Source of the DNA: Spinacia oleracea
Lineage: Eukaryota > Streptophyta > Magnoliopsida > Caryophyllales > Amaranthaceae
Assembly (NCBI RefSeq): GCF_020520425.1
Contig: NC_079491.1
Location: 4,327,143-4,391,142, forward strand
Direction of reading: 5' to 3'
DNA: 64,000 nt
Within the stretch, counting starts at the first letter, position 1. Each line of letters starts with the position of its first letter. This document shows, piece by piece, positions 44,738 through 59,064 of the stretch. A model generated the notes under the pieces. It saw only the letters and a list, made by a program, of their open reading frames with translations. It was not told where the DNA came from and did not search any database. The translations under genes were made by a program, and so were the position numbers.

Positions 44738-45933
44738 GAACACGATGATTATGTCAACACGATGATTGAGTCAAAGAGTTTTTGAGTGAACACAAATTCA
44801 CTACCCCAACGTCCCCAAGAGGGGTTTCTAAACCTCAAGTGGTTTGTGTCCATATGAAAATAACTGATCTAAATACAACCATCTTGAGTACCAACATATA
44901 ATATATCGGTACCAAAATGCAAAATTGCTTAGAAGTACCACCGATACAATTCATATTGTGTTATTGGCATTCACATAATTCGTATTGGTACTAACATATT
45001 CTGTATTGGTACTCCAGATTCTGTATTGGTACTCACTTGTGTCCTGTGACAAAGACTTCCTCCGCCTCCAAGGAGATTTGTTAAAATTTGACATGAACCA
45101 AAATTTAAGTGGAAAATGACTATTTTTTTCGTCCTTGATTGTATGCCATGAATCAAACAATAAAAAAAATAGTGAAATCAAATGTATTGAAGTATATGAG
45201 AGTAAAGTTGTGATCCCTAAAAGTATTTATATTAACGGAAAAATATTTTGGAGACAGACTAAATTAACAAATGAGACAACACAAATAGGAACAGAGAGAA
45301 ATAGTTGACTACTCAAGAAATATTGCAATTATCTCAACATAGATCGTACCAGGTACACACAATTAATCAACCAATGTATGGTAGTATGGTGTATTATTTT
45401 ACCCATATACACACCACGCAAGGTACACGTACGTTGACAAAGAAATAAAGTTAGTTGTACTGACAAAAGTTGTGAATTAAAAACTTGAATCTAACTCCAA
45501 CTTTCTTGATTCGGATTAAGAGATTAGGTGGGGTTTAAGCTTTGATAATTTGTTTTGTTATGGGTAACAACTAACTGATCAACCCGAAAACTTCGAAGTG
45601 ACCTTAGTTTGTAAAATCAATATGAATATCAACTAGCTTAGTTTGTAAAGTTTTGAGATGATGGTGAACAAGACCTGTCTACACCAGTTGTCCCTTGCAC
45701 ACTACACAAAAGAAACTATGGCGTTCAAGAAATAAAAGTTTAAAAAATGAATGGTCACTATGAGTAACCGAACCAAACCAAACCAAACCAAACCGTATGA
45801 TCCAACCCAGTCAGACTAATCCGACTTTACACAACCACACCCGATTTGACCAGGCCAAAACCCGATCATAACCAGGCCAAAACCCGATAATAACCTCACA
45901 TAACTAATTGACTAACATGGTGAAGGGCCTGAA

Positions 45934-46000
45934 GGCCCAAGAAGGAAACCCAATCGATTGAACAGATGGCCTTTGGCCCAAATAATATTGTTTAGGGTTT
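45934..46000 (+). promoter_or_regulatory. RPL5 promoter: site II and telo-box motifs
   Basis: GGCCCAA at 45934-45940, GGCCCAAA at 45975-45982 and TTTAGGGTTTAAG at 45991-46003 lie 85-150 bases upstream of the RPL5 ATG. GGCCCA (site II) together with AAACCCTAA-type telo boxes is the known signature of plant ribosomal-protein promoters, where TCP factors drive expression in dividing cells. Confidence 0.75.
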
Positions 46001-46084
46001 AAGAGTAGGTATATGAACATCCCCGTTTTCTGCTTCACTCCCTTTCTCTCTTTCGTCTCTGCCATTTTCTCTGCGTCTAAAACC

Positions 46085-50211
<4,127 letters not shown>

Positions 50212-50532
50212 AGACATACAGAGTGTTTTTTTTAATCCTGATTTTGATACAGATTGAAGAATTTCAGTTTTGTTAGTGACAAGGTTTGAGAAAAATGTTA
50301 TAGAAGTTTATTTTTGCTATGTTTTTAATATGCCAAACATTCAATTGTAGCTGGATTTAGTTTGAGTTGCTACAACTATTCTATGTTTGATTGTTTGGTC
50401 AAATTAAATTATTAGGCTCTTGAACTCATACATACACAAGCTTCATGAAATATAAGGTATTATAAATTCCCTATGTTATAATACCGAGTAAGAGTTAAGC
50501 CAAGTTTAGTTCAAGATAAAAGTTTGAATAAA

Positions 50533-50694
50533 GGATTTTTTGGATAAAATCACCTTTTAAAGTTCACATTTTTGAAATAACCACCTTTTATGTTTTTTTT
50601 TTTAAAAAACCACCTTATATCTTCAAAACTTTAGATTTCACCACCTTTTTCTAACGTTTGTCAAATGTTCCGTTACTGGGGCCCACAACCAACG
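50533..50694. repeat. MULE left terminal inverted repeat
   Basis: It begins GGATTTTTTGGATAAAATCACC and ends at GGGGCCCACAACCAACG. The motif CACCTT occurs four times within it (near 50551, 50583, 50611, 50642), spaced ~30 bases apart, which is a plausible arrangement of transposase-binding sites. Confidence 0.93.
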
Positions 50695-51405
50695 ACTCAA
50701 AATTGATTTCCCTCCAATTCACTCGTCACTCTCTGTCTCTCTCTTCTCATTTACTGCTCTCTTCATCTCCCTTCATCTTCCAATTCCTTCCCCTCATTTA
50801 TTCCCTGTACTTTTGTCCTCAACCACCAATTTCGAATCTCTCTCTTCCATCACTGTCTTTTGTTGCAACAAAGTACAAGAAGAAGCCAAGATTGGGGATC
50901 AAAGCATCTTCTTGGACGTCACAAGGGGGGGACCAAAAACTCCAAATGTGTGGTGTAATTTGTTGCGATTTTAAGGTATTAAACAATAACCCTAATCTCG
51001 ATTTTGGTAAATAATTAGTTAAAAATTTCTGATTTTGTTGATTATGAACCCTAAAAAATTGAATTGTTAAAATTGATGCTATTTGGTGGATTAAAATATA
51101 ATTAGGGTGTTATTCTATGAATAAATTAATTGACAATTTGTAATTGGGTTTGATGTCATTGAAATTAGTTAAATAATCATGGATTTATGTTATTTGCTTG
51201 CCTTTAAATTGTCCCTTATTATCCAACATTGTAGGTATTTTTTGTCACCATCATGTTCTTGTCGTGTGTGTGTTACGTGTTTGTGTTCGGGTCCGTTAAT
51301 ATATTCGGGTTTCGTGTGTCGTGTTCAACCTCGTTTCGTGTTTCTGTTTTTTTTTGTTGTGTATTGTGAATTGAAATTGGGCTTTATTTTCGGATTTTCA
51401 GCAAA

Positions 51406-54400
51406 ATGGCACACTTGTATGAGGATGGGTTTGCTGATCTTAGGATTAAATTAGGTGGGGAATTTAGGGACTCAACATTTAAAGGCAGGCACATTGTGGA
51501 GTATGTGGGGGGTTGTGTTTACTTAAAACCATATGTTTGTATTCAAAACAAGGGAGTGAGTGGGCTTAGACAGATTGTAATCGAGGGGTTCAAAGTCTCT
51601 AATCTACCTATACCATCGGATGTGAGGATGTTTTACCGGATGAACGGGCGGTCATTAACCACTGGGAAGGTTGAAATTAGCAATGAAGAGGACATTTTAG
51701 GAGTTTTACAGACTAAGGACATACATGGGTATGTTGAGATTTTAACCTTAGCAACATTTGAGCGACCCCAATTACCACCACTTCCTGTAACTCCTTTGTA
51801 TAGAATCAAACTTCCCGGGTTTTCAGATATTTTAAGAGGGGAAAGCAGGCCCAGAACCAATCTGATCAACCCATTCAGACCTCCTTCCCAAACTGCCCAC
51901 CCAATTGAACCCACCACACACAAATCAGCCCAACCCAATATCTCTTCCTTACTGAAATTAGCCCACCAAAAACATTCACAGTATAGAGCAAGGTTGAGTG
52001 AAGATGAGGGTTGCAGCAGCCAAAACACAGGGTTTGATTTCAGTGGTATAGGGGGGAGAGTGAAATTGTCTGCTAGGAGGAGCATTAGAAAAAGTGCAGC
52101 AGTTGGTTCTTCTTCCTCCAGTTGGGCAGAAGCTGCTGTTGTGTTGAGTGAAGAAGAGTGGTTAGCTAGCCTATCCAACAAACAGCCATCTCCACATCCA
52201 TCTCCACAGCCATCTCCACAACCATCTCCCCAACCATCTCCAGCTGAAAACACACCCACCAAGACTCCAAAACTGAAAAGAGTTGCACAGAAGAAGAAGA
52301 AGAAGAAAGGGGAGAGAGGGAAGAAGGGTAAAGCTAAGAAGAGGTTGTTTGAAGGATCATCTAGTTCAGATCTGTCTGATTTGGATATAGATTGGGTTGC
52401 AGGGGAGGAAGAGATAGGCTTAGATGATGATGAGTCTTTGTTTTTGCAAACACGAGCCAATGATGATCTGTTTAGGCAGCTGAGACAAAGTATTGGGGGG
52501 AATGCTAACATTGGGGATGAAAGTGTTCAGAGGAATTTCAGAGACCTAGAAGAGCTTGAGGTGAATAACCAAGAGGAGGTTCATTGGGACAGTGATGAGC
52601 TGAGGAGTGTTGCTGGATCTGATGATGATTCAGATGTTGATTATTGCACTTTCAACCCAGTGGTAGACTTCAAAAGGGACATTCAATTGAAGGTTGGGCA
52701 AAGATTTTCTTCAGTTGCTGTGGTTAGGAAGGCAATTAAGGCACATGCTGCTGAGAAGAAATATGATTTTTACTACCTTCACAATGAGCAAAAGAGGTTA
52801 ACTGTCCAGTGTAGGAATAGGTGTGCTTGTCCCTGGGACAGTGTTAAAGGTAGGAAACCTAACTGTGATTGTCCAAACAAATGCCCTTTCAAAATCCATG
52901 TGAGGATGTTGCCACAAACTGATTATATGCAGATTAGAATAATGAATCTGAGGCATACATGTGTTAGGACTACAGTTAATAAGAGTGTGAAGTCTGATTA
53001 CCAATGTGAGAGGTATTTGGAGACTTGGAGGTCAGATCCTCATTGGAAATTGAAGCAATTCATGGAAAGGGTGATGCTTGATATGGGTGTGAAGATAGCA
53101 TATTCAACAACTTGGTTGGCTAGGGCTAGAGCTAAGTTGGCTCTGTATGGTTCATCAGCTGAGCAATATGGTAGAGTGTGGGAATATGCCAGAGCATACT
53201 TGAAATTTAACCCTGGCAGCAGCTGTTATGTGTTGGTTGATAATAGTTTAGGGCCTGAGAAGCCCCTATTCATGAGGATGTACTGCTGCCTAGAGCCTTT
53301 GATGAGTGGTTTTAGGAATGGATGTAGGCCCATTGTTGGTTTAGATGGGTGCCACTTGAAGGGGGCTTATCCAGGTCAGATATTGGTGGCAGTTGGGAAG
53401 GATGGGAACAATAATATCTTCCCCATTGCTTGGGCAACTGTTGAAATTGAGAACACAGAGACATGGTGTTGGTTTATTGATCTGTTCATTAGGGACTATG
53501 ATGGTGGAAATGGTGAGGGGTTGACATTTATGTCTGACAGACAAAAGGTAAAGTATTTTGATTATGGTGTTTTTATTTATTTAATTACATGGACATTTAG
53601 GTTGCAGAAACTAATTCTAATTACATTTTGTAGGGTTTGCTTGAAGCAATTAAGACTGTGACTCCTCAAGCTTCCAACAGATTCTGTGTGAGGCACATAT
53701 GGGCAAACTTCAAGCTCAATTTTCCTGGCACTCTGTTTAAGGATCTGTTTTGGGATGCAGCAAGAACAACAACATATGTAAACTTCACTTTTATCCTTTT
53801 AAAGTTCATGGTTATCTCATTTTAAAAATTGTCATAGTTGACTTATGTTGAATTAGACCAGAGTTGACTTATGTTGAGTTAGGTCATACTTGACCAAAGT
53901 TGACTTATGTTGACTTAGGTCATACTTGACCAAAGTTGACTTAGGTTGACTTTGGGTGTGTTTTGGTGATTTTTGATGATTTGGGGAACGTAATCGTTCC
54001 CGAGTAGATTTTCACTAAAATTAGATATTTAGAGTCTTTTTCGTTCCCGATTAAGTGTGTTTTGGTGATTTTGGATGATTTGGGGAACGTAATCGTTCCC
54101 GAGTAGATTTTCACTAAAATTAGATATTTAGAGTCTTTTTCGTTCCCAGTTAAGTGTGTTTTGGTGATTTTGGATGATTTGGGGAACGTAATCGTTCTCG
54201 AGTAGATTTTCACTAAAATTAGATATTTAGAGTCTTTTTCGTTCCCGATTAAGTATGTTTTGGTGATTTTGGATGATTTGGGGAACGTAATCGTTCCCGA
54301 GTAGATTTTCACTAAAATTAGATAGTTAGAGTCTTTCTCGTTCCCGATTAAGTATGTTTATATGATTTTTGCAGATGGACTTTGAAATTGCCATGGAGTC

Positions 54401-55343
54401 AATCAAATTCCTTGATGAGGATGCTTATTGCTACCTAGATGACATTCAACCAGCTCATTGGTGTAGGTGGGCCTTCATGACTGAACCCAAGTCTAACATG
54501 TTGTTAAACAACTTGTGTGAGACTTTTAATGCAGTCATCAAGGAGGCAAGAGACAAGCCAATTCTGACTCAAATGGAATGGATGAGGAGGTACATGATGA
54601 AAAGAAACAATGACAAATGGGAGGCTGCAAAGAAAATGCAAGGAAGGAAGCTAACCCCATACATAGGAACTGTTTTTGATGGGTTGGAGAAGTACAGCAG
54701 GGGTTGTATTGTGCAACAAAGTAGGGATGATCAATATGAGGTGGAATTAGGCAGTGATCAAGTCACTGTTGATTTGGCAAAGAGGACTTGTTCCTGCTTC
54801 CACTGGGATCTGACAGGCATCCCTTGTGTGCATGCATACTCCTGCATCATGGACAAAAGAGCAAATCCATATGACTATGTACATGAGTACTACAGCTTGG
54901 ATACCTACCTAAAAGCCTATGAGAAGCCAGTGAAAGCAATGACTGGTGCTAAGTTCTGGGAGAAAGTTAACCTTGCTGCACCAGCACCACCTAGGTATAA
55001 GGTACAACCTGGTAGGCCCAAAGCTAACAAGAGGAGACTGGAAGCAGGGGAGAAACAGGGGAAAGGGAAGAAGGCCAAGGGAGACCAACCTACCCAAGCT
55101 GAGCATCCTAAAAGACCTAAGAAACAGAACAAGTGTGGGAAGTGTGGTGGGCTAGGACACAACAGAACCACTTGCAAGAGCACTGGTCCATCTGAAAAGC
55201 CAGCAAACAAAGGGAAGGGTGGTAGGCCCACATCCAACACTCCATGGGTTGCTGAACATAGAAGAAAGAAGGAAGAAAGGGTACATAAGGCTGTTGTGGC
55301 TGCAGCTGCATGTGCAGGATCTTCAAGTCAGCCACAATCCTAA
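51406..55343 (+). CDS. MuDR-family (MULE) transposase
   Basis: Three exons: 51406-53547, 53634-53777, 54375-55343, giving 1084 residues. A leader intron (50976-51401) probably precedes the ATG. The order is as follows. The N-terminal MuDR module (~1-115) is followed by a Pro/Ser-rich linker with SPQPSPQPSP repeats and a Lys-rich stretch (likely nuclear signal) at about 285-310. An acidic region follows (~310-420). The FAR1/WRKY-like zinc module at ~455-530 has CRNRCACPW, CDCPNKCPFKIHVR and RHTC. The MULE DDE core has D1 in PIVGLDGCHLKGAYPGQIL, D2 in GLTFMSDRQKGLLEAI, and the Glu in NNLCETFNAVIKEARD. A SWIM finger (CSCFHWDLTGIPCVHAY) comes next, then a CCHC knuckle (CGKCGGLGHNRTTC) and a basic tail. 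It cuts and joins element ends. No stop or frameshift is seen. Confidence 0.95.
53956..54355. repeat. ~99-bp tandem repeat in the transposase intron, four copies
   Basis: Units start GTGTGTTTTGGTGATTTTGG (53956, 54055, 54155, ~54254) and contain GGGGAACGTAATCGTTCCCG, itself an inverted repeat (GGGAACG..CGTTCCC). Adjacent copies differ at only a few bases. Just before it (53835-53955) are repeats of GTTGACTTAKGTTGA. The array spans nearly all of the last transposase intron. Confidence 0.9.
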
Positions 55344-56389
55344 GTAACCCAATCACAACAGTCTCAACCCCATCAGCACCAGACTCATACTCATCAGCAC
55401 CAGTCACAACCTAGGGATAAAATGCATATCAGGAGGAACATAACTTCGGATTTGTAATTTCTAGTGTGTAGTTAGTAGCATTTGAAGAAAACAATGTCTT
55501 TAAGTGTAATTTTAGTGTTTTTTGAACAACCAAACAAATGGAGGTCTACTTTTGACTTAGTATTATGACAAGTAATGATAAGTAGTTGCTGCTGGTATTG
55601 TGTTCTTGTTCTTGCTGTTGCTGTTGTACTGTTTTAGTTGCTGCTCCTATTGTGTAGTTGTTCTTGGTGATGCAATTGTGTTGTTTGTTGTTGGTGTTGT
55701 TCTTCTGCTATGTTTAGCTGCTGGTGGTGTTCTTCTTGCTGCTGGTATTGTTGTTCTTGCTGCTGCTTTAGTTCTTCTTGCAGCTGGTGGTGTTCTTATT
55801 GCTGCATCAGTTCTGAATTGGCAACCCAACCAAAGTTGACTTAGGTTGACTTTGATCAGTCAACTTTGGTTGGTAAGTTGTTGCTTAGGTTGATTTTAAA
55901 CATGTTTCATTTTTAATTGCTGGCTTAAAGTTGACTTAAGTTAACAAAAGTTGACTTAAGTTGACTTATGTCCGCAATAATTCACTTTTAATTGTTCAAT
56001 TCAACTCATTCTCGAGTTGCAATGACTAAATCTTTGATCGTTTACAATTCTTTCAAGATTGATCATTTCTTTTCAACCATTATTTCAATGTCGAATAATT
56101 GACGGGATTAGGAGAGGCCATACTCAATTTGAAAAGTTTTGAGTTGACGGAGTTTAGACCTAAAAGAACAGAAAAATGACCAGATTTACGACAATTGTAG
56201 CAACTTATTTGCCTCTTCATTACTCCTAATTAAAACAGAACGGTAAGACAAACATATTCATTCAATGATTCCAACGATATTACATTGTCGTCCATCAATT
56301 AAACGCAATCAATTCAACCATCGTTACACTAGATCATTCAATCATACCATCCTACATTCGGATCACTAACGACACCACTAATTCAAAAA
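55344..56389. other. MULE spacer between its two genes
   Basis: It contains a GTTGCTGCTGGTATTG-type simple repeat (about 55585-55810) that reads open but is low-complexity. This is followed by GTTGACTTAGGTTGAC repeats (55836-55970) like those in the transposase intron. The 3' ends of both convergent genes lie here. Confidence 0.7.
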
Positions 56390-56883
56390 CTACTTGAATA
56401 AAATCACAACACCAAATACAATAACTACAAACATTAGGCAAGCCACGAATAACAAACTTTGATCTGCTCCTCCGTTAAGAATGTGCTTTTCCGGACCATT
56501 CATGACCCACCTTTTCGGGTAGCTCAACTCATCAAGCTTTTTTTTCATGTCATTCATCTCAATTTGCATCAATCTTTTCTCCAACAACAGATTCCTTATG
56601 ACATCCCTCTGCCAGAAAGTGCTCTCCAAATCAGTCCACCAAAAATACGAGCATCTCCGTGTATCGGTTTCTCGATCATAGAATTTGCAACCAAGGAATT
56701 TCCGACCCGGATTTTCGTGGGTCCAAGAAGTCAGCCTTGCCACAGGAGCTCCGCAATAACAATACTCTCGTGGACCATCAACCTGCAACAATCAATTGAG
56801 TTAAATTCCCCAAATTGCAAAACCCCCAAATTCAACAATTAAAAACCCTAATTTCAATTAACCTGTTTAAGCACGCGAACCAT
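56390..56883 (-). CDS. GRF zinc-finger, coiled-coil, membrane-tail protein carried by the MULE
   Basis: Two exons on the minus strand, 56883-56863 and 56782-56390, give 137 residues (start MVRVLKQ, then VDGPREYCYC). A GRF-type zinc finger covers residues ~14-60: CYCGAPVARLTSWT, ENPGRKFLGCKFY and RRCSYFWWTD. This is the Cys-X-Cys..Cys..Cys pattern that binds single-stranded nucleic acid in relatives. A coiled coil follows (LLLEKRLMQIEMNDMKKKLDE). The C-terminus is a hydrophobic tail anchor (SLLFVACLMFVVIVFGVVI) with LFK at the end. It lies inside the MULE, convergent with the transposase, much as mudrB accompanies mudrA in maize MuDR, though it is not a mudrB homolog that I can recognise. The first exon's ATG precedes a short intron with good GT/AG ends. 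Confidence 0.8.
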
Positions 56884-57055
56884 GTTTGTTTTGGGGGGAA
56901 AGTGCCGAAATTGGATTGTTGATGAATTGTACTTGATAATTTGTGAGAAAAATTGGCAAATTTTTGAGAATTTTTTGAGGTTGGAGTGCAACAATGGAGG
57001 TTCAGATTAAAAGGAAGAAGAAGAAAGAAAAAAAGGAGGAAAAATGAATATGGCC

Positions 57056-57217
57056 GTTGGTTGTGGGCCCCAGTAACGGAACATTTGACAGACGTTAGAA
57101 AAAGGTGGTGAAATCTAACGTTTTGAAGATATAAGGTGGTTTTTTTAAAAAAAAAAACATAAAAGGTGGTTATTTCAAAAATGTGAACTTTAAAAGGTGG
57201 TTTTATCCAAAAAATCC
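57056..57217. repeat. MULE right terminal inverted repeat
   Basis: The inverse of 50533-50694. Reversed, it starts GGATTTTTTGGATAAAACCACC. It differs from the left copy by about three substitutions and small length changes in the poly-A run. The GRF gene starts about 170 bases inside, so this end probably serves as its promoter. Confidence 0.93.
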
Positions 57218-57226
57218 TTGAATAAA

Positions 57227-58086
57227 TGAACTTCATGCGAAAAGGTGTGTAACTCGGGTTTTTTGATCTAAAACGAAGTTAGAAATAAGCTCTGGTAAAC
57301 CGGGTGTGATTCAAGTGGTTAATTGATTGCAAATGTTGGTCGGGTAATCATTTATAATGAAGTTACCGTTTCTACTTTTCACATTTGTCAATATACGTAG
57401 TACATTTTAATTATATCATTTTTATCTCAATTACAAATAATTAAAATTACAAAATTTTGACATTTTAAATATGAAGCAAGACAAACAAAGAAAACCTATA
57501 TGAATATTTTTATTTTTTCCCCTTATTATTAGAAAGAGTTTTAAATATTCATGTGAATAGTATCAAAAATCTGAATCGAAACATCATCATAAAACCGAGA
57601 AAATTACTACGGAAGATGATTTTTCTATTAACTCTTGAATCTTGATGAATTTTATTGTGTCGATGTATAGAAAGACTTATTTTTCCAATAAATATGTCAA
57701 AAATATACTCCGGCATGTAATAATAATATATCTCTTATGTCAAATAAATAAATAAAATAAAAATACCCACGTAATTAATAAGGGTCCAAGATATCAATTT
57801 GCATTTGATGTTAATCAACTTATACGATGGAGTATGTCGTGGTAGTTGCCTCTTTGTTATTTAAGGTAGGGTCTAATTTGGCCATCCCAAAAGGTAAAAA
57901 AATGGGGCAAACAAAAAAAGACGGAGGGAGTATATATAAATTGATATAAAATGAAATTAAAGTGGGGTACTCTGAGGGAGAGTTTTTTCATCTTTCTCTC
58001 AAGTTGTTTAGCCCGTTAATCCGGACCGGGTTAACTCGAGAAGGACATTTGGAAAAAGAATTAAAAGATACAAAATAAATAAGGAA
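57227..58086. other. Intergenic region after the MULE
   Basis: AT-rich, no gene. A right Stowaway end (AGACGGAGGGAGTA) at 57918-57931 has a partial ATGGGGCAAACAAAAAA inner repeat, but I could not find a matching left end, so it is a truncated or diverged MITE. Confidence 0.5.
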
Positions 58087-59064
58087 TAATTGACTGGAAA
58101 AATCCCAACTTTGAACGTTTCACTTTTATTAATCCCAACTATGGTTTTTTTTTAATAATCCAAACTTTTACCCCTAATGACTTTTAACAATCCCAAAAAC
58201 CGGTAACCTGTTAAAATGGTAAACACTTGCAAACTTGGACTTGGGCTTTTAGTTTCTCTCTAAAAAATTTGGTACACGTCATTCATTCAATATCCATTCA
58301 CCCAAAGTTAAACCCTTTTTGTTTTTCATCTGCTGTAAAATAAAATAAAAACAAAAATCAAACACCTTCCATGTTCGTATGTTTAACCTTAGATTGTAAT
58401 TTGACAATTTTTTGATTGTAAAAGGAGGTTCATTTTGACATTTTTGTTTTTACTTTGTGTTATTTGTTTAATTTGGCAGGTAAATAAACTTAAATCATAC
58501 TACATCATCTTCATCGTGCTTCATTTGGTAACCACCATTTCTGCTATGGTTGTATCCCTTTCAAATAACTGAAATCAAAGGTCATCAACCTTGTTACTAC
58601 TAGTAAGTTACTGGTAGTAACCCATTTAAATAAATTAAACTCTGTATCCTTTAAAAAAAAAAACCAAAGGAATACACCCCCTTGAACCCAAAAATGACCC
58701 GGTGGATCTAACATATGAGGTTTACTTCGTTCAGCTATTAAATGTCACATTAAAATATGAGGTTTGAAAACATTTAAAATTTTGGGTGGAGAATCAAAGA
58801 AAATGACGAAATGAGAAACAAGGGTTATAAGGAGATTTATTAAGGAAAATAAATAAGGGGGAATAAATGCATTTAAAGAAAAAAAAAACTAACTCTCTAT
58901 TGCCATGTCAGCGCCACGCCATACATTACCTGCTACAGTAAGTAACTTACCTGCTAGGCCCGTTAAAAGTCAATAGGTGTAAAAGTTCGGATTATTAAAA
59001 AAAAACTTATAGTTGGGATTATTAAAAGCAAACCACCTAAAGTTGGGATTATTCTGGTCAATTA
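58087..59064. mobile_element. Non-autonomous element with ~105-bp inverted ends
   Basis: The left begins AATTGACTGGAAAAATCCCAAC and the right, reversed, AATTGACCAGAATAATCCCAAC. Both continue through TTTTAATAATCCCAACTAT-like, AATAATCCRAACTTTTACMCC and TGACTTTTAAC. The interior (~770 bp) has no recognised gene. The long ends fit a Mutator-like foldback element, unrelated in sequence to the 6.7-kb MULE. The target duplication is unresolved. Confidence 0.7.

Larger units (their letters stand above)
43991..46084. other. Intergenic region between divergent F-box gene and RPL5
   Basis: It holds the CCCGACC element 44192-44737, then unremarkable AT-rich DNA. At 44940-45050 a 'TTCGTATTGGTACT' phrase is repeated four to five times with slight changes. 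At 45770-45800 there are four AACCAA-type pentamer repeats. The RPL5 promoter occupies the last ~150 bases. Confidence 0.6.
50524..57226. mobile_element. Complete Mutator-like transposon (MULE), with 9-bp target duplications
   Basis: The element proper is 50533-57217 (6,685 bp). It is flanked by the exact nonamer TTGAATAAA at 50524-50532 and 57218-57226. Its terminal inverted repeats are ~162 bp and differ at about three bases plus one or two length changes in an A/T run. It carries two convergent genes: an intact MuDR-type transposase (+) and a GRF zinc-finger protein (-). Intact frames, near-identical ends and a perfect duplication point to a recent insertion, and it could be autonomous. 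The insertion lies ~320 bp beyond the RPL5 stop. Confidence 0.95.

Noticed and set aside
51633-52511. Long (292-codon) minus-strand open frame
   Set aside because: It lies antisense to the transposase; its GDGCGDGCGDG-like composition is the mirror of the SPQPSPQP repeat, with no family features.
53941-54312. 123-codon minus-strand open frame with KIYSGTITFPKSSK repeats
   Set aside because: It is a translation of the 99-bp tandem repeat in the transposase intron.
55600-55839. Leu/Val-rich 79-codon open frame in the MULE
   Set aside because: It translates a GTTGCTG simple repeat; no homology and no conserved start context.
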